Shown one piece after another: positions 1 to 4,925 of a stretch of DNA of 5,962 nt. The notes under the pieces were generated by a model. The model had not been told where the DNA came from and searched no databases. It saw nothing but the letters and a program-made list of their open reading frames with translations. This DNA is from Candidatus Hydrothermarchaeota archaeon (GTDB lineage Archaea; Hydrothermarchaeota; Hydrothermarchaeia; Hydrothermarchaeales; WAQR01): the NCBI GenBank assembly GCA_015520145.1, contig WAQR01000267.1, positions 1 through 5,962 of the forward strand, read 5' to 3'. The position numbers and the translations under genes are program-made. The number at the start of each line of letters is the position of its first letter. The first letter of the stretch is position 1.

Positions 1-909
1 GACCTGGAGTTTCCGAAAAGTTTCTTGAAAGAGTTTAAAGGGCCAAAGTTTGGAATCGATGGGTCAAAGGATGCCGTCAAGGTCAAAAACCGGCCGCTTA
101 TAGGATGTATTGTAAAGCCATGCGTTGGCCTCCCACCAGGAGACTTTGCACGGGCGTGCTATGAGGCAGCAGTAGGCGGTGTGGATTTTATCAAGGACGA
201 TGAACTGATTGCCGACCCAAAATACTCACCAATAGAAGATAGGGTTTCGAAGACCATGGAGGCCATTGACAGGGCAAACGAGGAGAAGGGTGAGAAGACA
301 ATGTATGCTGTAAACGTTACCGACGAGGTTGACAGGATAATGGAAAATGCAGACACTGCACTCGAGAACGGTGCAAACTGCCTTATGCTCAATTTCATAA
401 CAGCCGGATTCTCGGCTTTGAGGGTGCTGTGTGAGGACGAAAGTATCAATGTCCCGGTGCACTGTCATAGAGACATGTTCGCAGCGTTTACAAGAAGTGA
501 CGTCCACGGCATCCACACGGCAGTGGTCTCAAAGCTTGCAAGACTCTGCGGCGGCGACCAGGTGCACATAGGTGCGATCCTGGGAAAACTGTACGAGGGC
601 CTTGACCCTGTACTGCGGTCAGCCAATATCCTGAAAACAGATATGGGCAGGCTAAAAAGTTCGCTTCCTGTATCATCCGGAGGCCAGCACCCAGGTAAGA
701 TACCTGCAAATCTCAAACACCTCGGCGAGGACGCGCTTATCCTGGCAGGTGGCGGGATATTTGGACATAAGAATGGTGCAACTGCCGGTGCAAGGGCAAT
801 GCGTCAGGCCGTTGACGCTTCACTTAAAGGTATTTCACTTGAAGAGTACGCAAAAGAACACAAAGAACTAGAAGCTGCCATCGAGCAGTGGGGGATACCT
901 GAACAGTGA
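1..909 (+). CDS. RuBisCO large-subunit family protein, C-terminal part, probably a RuBisCO-like (form IV-type) variant
   Basis: The frame is open from base 1, and the first codons already match the family, so the gene begins upstream; the TTG at 25 is not a start. About 302 residues are present: the end of the N-terminal domain and the whole TIM-barrel domain. Residues conserved with true RuBisCO (spinach numbering) are K175 (115-117), the carbamylated-lysine cluster K201-D-D203-E204 in IKDDE (193-204), H294 and R295 in HCHR (460-471), H327 (565-567), loop-6 K334 (586-588), S379 in SSGG (673-684), and the phosphate-binding GGG near the end. K177 is cysteine (KPCVGL, Cys codon 121-123), H298 is phenylalanine, and the residues after KDDE read LIADP instead of the form III N-rich version. 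These changes point to a RuBisCO-like protein acting on another sugar phosphate (enolase, isomerase or decarboxylase-type chemistry). A divergent form III carboxylase of the AMP pathway cannot be excluded, because E60 and N123 are off-window. Membership of the superfamily is certain; the reaction is not. Confidence 0.9.
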   Translation, partial: DLEFPKSFLKEFKGPKFGIDGSKDAVKVKNRPLIGCIVKPCVGLPPGDFARACYEAAVGGVDFIKDDELIADPKYSPIEDRVSKTMEAIDRANEEKGEKTMYAVNVTDEVDRIMENADTALENGANCLMLNFITAGFSALRVLCEDESINVPVHCHRDMFAAFTRSDVHGIHTAVVSKLARLCGGDQVHIGAILGKLYEGLDPVLRSANILKTDMGRLKSSLPVSSGGQHPGKIPANLKHLGEDALILAGGGIFGHKNGATAGARAMRQAVDASLKGISLEEYAKEHKELEAAIEQWGIPEQ

Positions 910-919
910 CCGATGGAGA

Positions 920-925
920 AGGTGG
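920..925 (+). promoter_or_regulatory. Shine-Dalgarno of the phosphatase-superfamily gene
   Basis: AGGTGG lies 9 nt before the ATG at 935 and matches the GGAGGTGAT complement of the archaeal 16S rRNA tail. It supports the start at 935 rather than the out-of-frame ATG at 913, which reaches a stop after six codons. Confidence 0.5.
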
Positions 926-934
926 TTATTTAAG

Positions 935-2209
935 ATGAGGTCTAGTAACAGGAAAATTGTATATCTCACCCTTGCCATTGCTGTAATTTTTATAATCTAT
1001 GCATTTTATTTCACTACGACAAAGAGTAGCAGTGATGATGAGGTGAAAATCTTATTTATCGGTATAGATGGAGCTGACTGGGAGATGATTGGATCACTGG
1101 TGGAGCAGGGGATGTTGCCAAATTTTGAAAGATTAATAAAGAGTGGAGCCTCTACTAAAATAAATACCAATGAAAAGGGCGGCAGCGCTGTATATTGGAC
1201 AACAATCGCTACAGGCCAGCATTCAAAAAAACATGGAATAAAAGGATTTGTCTATGACGATCCCAGCACTAAAGAGGAAGAGAAGATCCCCTATACCAGC
1301 AATATGAGGAAGACAAAGGCATTCTGGAATATATTAAGCGAAATGAACATCTCGGTAGGTGTTGTTGGATGGTTTATAACCTGGCCCGTCGAGGAAGTAG
1401 ATGGGTTTATGGTGTCATCTTATTATGGTGTCAAGGATACAGAACAACTCACCTGGAAGGGAACGGTCTACGAAGATACTCCTGACATGGTGTATCCTGA
1501 TACCCTGGATGACAGGATAGACAGCCTTATTCAGATAGCAAAGAATAGGTCATATCAGGATATCAGGGATATCATAAAACCTTCTGCATTAAAAAGCACG
1601 TCCCTGACTCTCAACGAAATGAAGTGGGCATTTGTAGCTGATGAGATATACAATGAGATTGGAATCGATCTATATAAAGAAAAACGACCTCGGGTGTTCG
1701 CAGTGTATTTTAATGGACTGGATGTGGTTGGACATCGTTTTACAAGTAAAAGCGAAAAAGAACAAAGAGAGATTGAAAGTAAATATGGTGATGTACAACG
1801 AAATTATTATCTCCATATGGACAGTGTTGTGGGGCAGTTTATCAATCTTTCCGATAGAAACACGATTATTATTGTTGCCTCAGACCACGGGTTAATGAGA
1901 GGGGAACATACAAATAATGGCGTGTTTATTATCTCTGGACCTAATATTAAAGAAAATATTTTTCTGGAAAGACCTATTAACCTTACAGATGTTACTCCCA
2001 CAATGTTATATCTGATGGGCCTGCCTGTACCGGAGGATATGGACGGGCAGGTGTTTAAGGACGTTATATCAAAAGAGTATCTGGACGAAAATGAAGTCGT
2101 GTATATTGATTCATATGGCATGAGGGAGATTGCAGGTGTCACCCCTAATAGAACACAGTTTGATGCGGAAATTGTAGAACGTTTAAAATCTCTGGGTTAT
2201 TTAAATTGA
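935..2209 (+). CDS. Membrane-anchored alkaline-phosphatase-superfamily hydrolase (type I phosphodiesterase/nucleotide pyrophosphatase-like)
   Basis: This 424-residue protein starts with a basic tip (R2, R6, K7) and a hydrophobic segment at about residues 8-26. That is a signal anchor with no obvious cleavage site, so the catalytic domain probably faces outside. The full two-metal site of the superfamily can be seen: D45 in IGIDGADW, likely nucleophile S84 (in SAVYWTT, just before IATG and HGI), D263 and H267 in GLDVVGH, D317-H318 in ASDHG, and H325 in GEHTNNG. The tail ending in LKSLGYL is common in archaeal and bacterial members. The family hydrolyses phosphomonoesters, phosphodiesters or sulfate esters; the substrate cannot be read from sequence. 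Five N-glycosylation sequons (NIS, NRS, NLS, NLT, NRT) fit an external location. It begins 25 nt after the RuBisCO-family gene on the same strand, with no terminator visible between them, yet is clearly more AT-rich. The opposite-strand glycosyltransferase ends 38 nt beyond its stop. Confidence 0.9.
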   Translation: MRSSNRKIVYLTLAIAVIFIIYAFYFTTTKSSSDDEVKILFIGIDGADWEMIGSLVEQGMLPNFERLIKSGASTKINTNEKGGSAVYWTTIATGQHSKKHGIKGFVYDDPSTKEEEKIPYTSNMRKTKAFWNILSEMNISVGVVGWFITWPVEEVDGFMVSSYYGVKDTEQLTWKGTVYEDTPDMVYPDTLDDRIDSLIQIAKNRSYQDIRDIIKPSALKSTSLTLNEMKWAFVADEIYNEIGIDLYKEKRPRVFAVYFNGLDVVGHRFTSKSEKEQREIESKYGDVQRNYYLHMDSVVGQFINLSDRNTIIIVASDHGLMRGEHTNNGVFIISGPNIKENIFLERPINLTDVTPTMLYLMGLPVPEDMDGQVFKDVISKEYLDENEVVYIDSYGMREIAGVTPNRTQFDAEIVERLKSLGYLN

Positions 2210-2211
2210 AG

Positions 2212-2226
2212 GGTTGCAGAACAACC
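2212..2226. other. Small hairpin between convergent gene ends
   Basis: GGTTG and CAACC form a perfect 5-bp stem around a 5-nt loop (CAGAA), just after the stop of the upstream plus-strand gene and before the end of the minus-strand glycosyltransferase. Neither strand has a strong T-run next to it, so a terminator role is only possible. A stem this short could be chance. Confidence 0.25.
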
Positions 2227-2247
2227 ATCTCACAACAGCAGGGGTTT

Positions 2248-3411
2248 TCACTTCATCCTGTAAACTCTAAGAACACTCCTCGCCACCACATCCCAGGTGA
2301 ATAACTTTTTCGCCATCCTCTTCCCATTTCGTCCAAGGGATATGACACCTTTAGAATCGTTTATGATGTAGTTGATTCCCCACGCAATGGATTCAGGGTA
2401 AAGATGTACCTTTATCCCGGTTATAAAGTTCTCAATGTTCTCCTTTAGACCGCCAACATCTGCCGCAACAACAGCCTTCCCGGCAGACCAGGCTTCTAGA
2501 AGGACGATGCCAAAAGGTTCGTTCCTGCTTGGTATACAGACGATATCGCATGCGTTCAGGATATCTTTATACTCATCGTCAGGGATGTAACCAAGAAACC
2601 TTACAGCATGAGAAATACCAAGCTGCCAGGCTCTGTGTTCAAGACTCCCTCTCATACCTCCGTCTCCAGCGATTATAAATTTTGCATCCCATCTGTGGCC
2701 AAGTATCCCTGGTATCGCTTCGATTAACAGGTCCGGTCCTTTTTGCATTACAAGCCGCCCTATAAACAGTATTGTGGGTGCCAGGGGATGTATCCCGTAC
2801 CTCTCTTTTATCTTCCCTGCATCTACCTTCCGTTCATAATCTTTTATCTTTATACCGTTTGGAACTACGTGTATTTTCCAGTCAGGTACATTGTAAAGCC
2901 ACATGAGTTCGTCTTTCATTGTATGGGATACTGTAATTACTTTATCTGCGATATAGCAGCCGTACCATTCCCTGCCAGAGATCTCCCTAAATTCCCACCA
3001 GTCACCGAACTCCGAGCCGTTTCTGCCGTATTCTGTGGAATGGAACGTGAGGACAAACGGATAACCCTTTTCTGTCTTGATGCGGTTTAATGCATTTATA
3101 ACATGCCAGTCGTGGCCATGGAGCACGTCGAATTTTCCAAATATCCTCTCAGATATATAGAATTTCTCGACCATGGAGTTGCCCATGTTCTCGCAGTATT
3201 CCATGATATTCCCTCCAGGGTCAAATGAACATCTGTGATAATTCACGCCGTTGATTTCTTCAAGCTCGAACTGGTTTTCGCCAATACGCGTAAAGATATG
3301 GACATCGTGCCCTTTTCTTGCAAGCGCTTCTGACACCTCTGTAACAGATCGTGCAAGCCCCCCTGTCCGTACCGAGTGCATGGACTCCCAGGAAAACATC
3401 GCGATTCTCAT
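2248..3411 (-). CDS. Family 4 (GT-B) glycosyltransferase, glycogen/starch-synthase-like
   Basis: This complete 387-residue protein has no membrane segment and is probably cytoplasmic or peripheral. The N-terminal Rossmann half carries the glycine-rich acceptor/phosphate loop RTGGLARS (residues 15-22), HGHDWH (98-103) and TFHSTE (122-127). The C-terminal donor-binding half carries VSHTMK (161-166), VPNGI (183-187), FIGRLVMQKG (216-225, with R219 and K224 placed as the usual phosphate-contacting pair), GDGG (249-252) and the EX7E signature EPFGIVLLE (E298 and E306). GGL plus HDWH resembles glycogen and starch synthases, but the length fits GT4 better than GT5 (about 480 residues). It therefore transfers a sugar from a nucleotide-activated donor with retention of configuration. 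The acceptor (storage glucan, exopolysaccharide, glycolipid or glycoprotein) cannot be determined. The start at 3411 has no clear Shine-Dalgarno, and a TATA-like element sits about 30 nt upstream, which suits a leaderless or nearly leaderless mRNA. It stands alone on this strand. Confidence 0.92.
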   Translation of the reverse strand: MRIAMFSWESMHSVRTGGLARSVTEVSEALARKGHDVHIFTRIGENQFELEEINGVNYHRCSFDPGGNIMEYCENMGNSMVEKFYISERIFGKFDVLHGHDWHVINALNRIKTEKGYPFVLTFHSTEYGRNGSEFGDWWEFREISGREWYGCYIADKVITVSHTMKDELMWLYNVPDWKIHVVPNGIKIKDYERKVDAGKIKERYGIHPLAPTILFIGRLVMQKGPDLLIEAIPGILGHRWDAKFIIAGDGGMRGSLEHRAWQLGISHAVRFLGYIPDDEYKDILNACDIVCIPSRNEPFGIVLLEAWSAGKAVVAADVGGLKENIENFITGIKVHLYPESIAWGINYIINDSKGVISLGRNGKRMAKKLFTWDVVARSVLRVYRMK

Positions 3412-3438
3412 GATTTTAATATGATACAGGATACGTGG

Positions 3439-3444
3439 TATAAG
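3439..3444 (-). promoter_or_regulatory. Possible TATA box of the glycosyltransferase gene
   Basis: On the minus strand this reads CTTATA, centred about 30 nt before the ATG at 3411. Archaeal TATA boxes lie about 26 nt before the transcription start, so transcription would begin within a few bases of the ATG. That agrees with the lack of a ribosome binding site there. The plus strand reads TATAAG and could equally serve rightward transcription toward the mini-ORF at 3517. The match to consensus is only moderate. Confidence 0.25.
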
Positions 3445-3516
3445 AATCTTACGGGAGAAGTCAGTATCTCCGAATGGCCATAAGTCCGCCTAAAAGCCAG
3501 GTGGAGGTCTAATCAG

Positions 3517-3543
3517 ATGTCCTGGATATATCTCATGGGTTAA
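3517..3543 (+). CDS. Possible 8-codon leader or micro-ORF with a strong ribosome binding site
   Basis: An ATG at 3517 opens a frame for the octapeptide MSWIYLMG, ending at TAA (3541-3543). It is listed only because GGAGGT at 3503-3508, 8 nt before the ATG, matches the 16S tail better than the site before any full gene here. The region lies between the divergent glycosyltransferase and the minus-strand tRNA gene, and a TATA-like TATAAG sits upstream at 3439-3444. It could be a leader peptide, the remnant of a lost gene, or chance. No terminator or attenuator follows, and the next plus-strand gene, thiI, is about 200 nt away. Confidence 0.2.
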   Translation: MSWIYLMG

Positions 3544-3581
3544 GCAGGGAATGAAAACAGTCTGGTTTAGAGGTGTTAAAG

Positions 3582-3665
3582 TGCGGGGGAAGGGATTCGA
3601 ACCCCCGATGGGACTAACCCACCAGATCTTGAGTCTGGCGCCTTAGGCCACTCGGCCACCCCCGC
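3582..3665 (-). tRNA. tRNA-Leu (anticodon CAA)
   Basis: This is an 84-nt type II tRNA on the minus strand. The acceptor stem GCGGGGG pairs with CCCCCGC over all 7 bp. U8 and G9 follow, then a D arm closed by GCC/GGC. The anticodon stem CCAGA/TCTGG encloses loop CTCAAGA, giving anticodon CAA (plus-strand 3629-3631), which reads the leucine codon UUG. The 15-nt variable arm forms its own TGGG/CCCA hairpin, as expected for tRNA-Leu. The T arm has stem GGGGG/CCCTT with two G-U pairs and loop TTCGAAT. The discriminator is A73, typical of leucine. CCA is not encoded, as is common in archaea, and there is no intron. Serine, the other long-variable-arm tRNA, is ruled out by the anticodon. No convincing promoter was seen upstream. 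Confidence 0.97.
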
Positions 3666-3752
3666 ATGGTCTGTCCAAAAGCCAGGTTTACCCTCTACTT
3701 GTTCGTACACATTCAAAAAGCTTACTAATCGTTAGGTTGAAATCAGGTGTTC
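3666..3752. promoter_or_regulatory. Divergent spacer between tRNA-Leu and thiI
   Basis: These 87 nt must hold the promoters of the leftward tRNA gene and rightward thiI, but no clear TATA box is visible for either. Three in-frame thiI starts are possible: GTG 3747, ATG 3753 and ATG 3765. AGGTG at 3745-3749 precedes ATG 3753 with a short 3-nt gap. AGGTTGA at 3734-3740 could serve GTG 3747. The distance from start to the conserved RFGE motif favours ATG 3753. Confidence 0.4.
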
Positions 3753-4901
3753 ATGCAAACCATCATGGTCAGATTCGGTGAGATAGCACTCAAAGGCGAA
3801 TGGGTTAGAAGAGAGTTTGAAAAAAAGCTCATGAGAAACATCTCTTCAGTACTCGATTTCGAACACGAACTTTTATGGGAATGGGGCAGGATCTTCGTGA
3901 ACACCAACAAAATCGACAACGCCATCAGGCAGATGTCGAACGTACCTGGGATAGTATCCATCAGTCCATGTGAAGTGACTGAAAGCAGGATGGACAGGAT
4001 ATCAGAAAAAGCGGTAGAAATTGCAAAAAATATCATAAAACCAGGCGAAAACTTTGCTTTAAGAGTAAAAAGAACCGGGACTCATGATTTCAAAAGCCAT
4101 GATGTAGCCGTTGTATGTGGTGATGCCATTAACCGCAGCACAGGCGCAAAGGTCAATCTCACAGCACCGGACAGGGAGATATTCATCGAAGTCAGACAGG
4201 AAAAGGCATACATCTATACCAGGATATTTGACGGACTCGGTGGGCTGCCTGTCGGGACACAGGGGTCAGTTGTATCCCTGATATCAGGCGGAATTGACAG
4301 CCCTGTTGCCACCTTTTTGATGCTAAAGCGCGGCTGCAAGGTATACCCTGTCCACTTCGACAACCGGCCGTTTGCAGACGAGATGACAATTAAAAGGGTA
4401 AAAGACGTCTATGAAAATCTAAAAGTCTACTCCTCTGGAGAAGATTTCGATTTGACGTTATTCCCTTACGGAAGAGTGTGGCAATTAATTGTCGAAAAGG
4501 CACCAAGACCTCTTACATGCATACTCTGCAAGAGGGGGATGGTGAAACTGGCTGAGAAACTTGCCATTGACCGCGGCTGTCTGGCCATCGTCACCGGTGA
4601 GAGCCTCGGCCAGGTGGCTTCACAGACACTCCCGAATCTTAGAGTGATAACATACGGCATAGAACTGCCGATATTCAGGCCACTGATTACTCACGACAAG
4701 GTCGAAACAACAGACATTGCAAGAAAGATCCTGACATATGATAGTTCAATACAAAAGGCCAGGTGCTGTGCCATCCTCCCGGAACGGCCGGCAACATCTG
4801 CAAAACTTGAAAAGGTCATTGAGGTCGAAAAAGACATAGGATTCGACGAAACCATCCAGGAAGTATATGAGGAATCGAAAAGTTCAGTCATCACTCATTA
4901 A
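3753..4901 (+). CDS. thiI: tRNA 4-thiouridine sulfurtransferase ThiI, archaeal rhodanese-less type
   Basis: ThiI adenylates U8 of tRNA and replaces its oxygen with sulfur; in some organisms it also supplies sulfur for the thiamine thiazole. Domains in order (382 residues from this start): an N-terminal ferredoxin-like domain opening with MVRFGEIALKG (about 1-55), a THUMP RNA-binding domain (about 55-160), and a PP-loop ATPase domain with SGGIDS (178-183) that binds ATP. The protein ends after the ATPase domain, so the C-terminal rhodanese domain of E. coli ThiI (482 residues) is absent. A CxxC (C256 and C259 in TCILCKRG) and a third cysteine position (C338 or C339 in RCCAILP) remain. In methanogen homologues these cysteines are essential and have been linked to an Fe-S cluster that takes sulfur directly. 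The start could instead be GTG 3747, two codons longer. It diverges from tRNA-Leu, a potential substrate with U8, and its stop lies 16 nt from the end of the opposing FKBP gene. Confidence 0.93.
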   Translation: MQTIMVRFGEIALKGEWVRREFEKKLMRNISSVLDFEHELLWEWGRIFVNTNKIDNAIRQMSNVPGIVSISPCEVTESRMDRISEKAVEIAKNIIKPGENFALRVKRTGTHDFKSHDVAVVCGDAINRSTGAKVNLTAPDREIFIEVRQEKAYIYTRIFDGLGGLPVGTQGSVVSLISGGIDSPVATFLMLKRGCKVYPVHFDNRPFADEMTIKRVKDVYENLKVYSSGEDFDLTLFPYGRVWQLIVEKAPRPLTCILCKRGMVKLAEKLAIDRGCLAIVTGESLGQVASQTLPNLRVITYGIELPIFRPLITHDKVETTDIARKILTYDSSIQKARCCAILPERPATSAKLEKVIEVEKDIGFDETIQEVYEESKSSVITH

Positions 4902-4925
4902 TAGCCGTCATTAATGGTCATTGAT
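4895..4925. repeat. Short TCATTAAT-type repeats across the convergent thiI/FKBP stops
   Basis: TCATTAAT occurs at 4895-4902 and 4908-4915, followed by the variant TCATTGAT at 4918-4925. The first copy contains the thiI stop TAA, and the third contains the opposite-strand TGA of the FKBP gene. CATTAATG at 4909-4916 is an 8-bp palindrome. With only 16 nt between the two genes, any transcription end signal must lie here, but no T-run is present. Confidence 0.3.

Larger units (their letters stand above)
3492..3687. repeat. Pair of 11-bp direct repeats flanking the tRNA gene
   Basis: AAAAGCCAGGT occurs identically at 3492-3502 and 3677-3687, one copy on each side of the tRNA-Leu gene. A second weak match follows each copy: AATCAGATGT at 3511-3520 and AATCAGGTGT at 3741-3750 (9 of 10). 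Only the two outer repeat units belong to this feature. They could mark an old local duplication of the sequence upstream of thiI. No attachment-site or target-duplication evidence accompanies them. Confidence 0.35.

Noticed and set aside
159..716. Several minus-strand open frames under the RuBisCO-family gene
   Set aside because: They are antisense to a strongly conserved gene, show no recognisable motif, have serine- or cysteine-rich shadow composition, and conflict with one another.
1641..2142. An 84-codon plus-strand frame and a 111-codon minus-strand frame inside the hydrolase gene
   Set aside because: Both overlap the D263/H267 and D317/H318 metal-site region of the real gene in other frames and resemble no protein.
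1..2209. RuBisCO-family protein and hydrolase acting as steps of one pathway
   Set aside because: The hydrolase has a signal anchor and sequons and is probably external, while the RuBisCO-family protein is cytoplasmic; spacing alone does not show a shared pathway.
2743..3090. A 115-codon plus-strand frame opposite the glycosyltransferase
   Set aside because: It is antisense to the VSHT, VPNGI and GRL motif region; its aromatic-rich translation is a shadow of the real gene.
3454..3471. GGAGA/TCTCC inverted repeat with 8-nt loop upstream of the glycosyltransferase
   Set aside because: The stem is only 5 bp with a bulge if extended, has no T-run, and no regulator context supports an operator; it is within chance.
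3551..3646. A 31-codon plus-strand frame over the tRNA gene
   Set aside because: It is mostly the antisense of tRNA-Leu (the GFEPP translation is typical of tRNA reverse strands), and its GGGA touches the ATG without spacing.
3582..3665. tRNA gene as an integration site of a mobile element
   Set aside because: No integrase, no repeated tRNA 3' end and no foreign block are visible on either side in this window.
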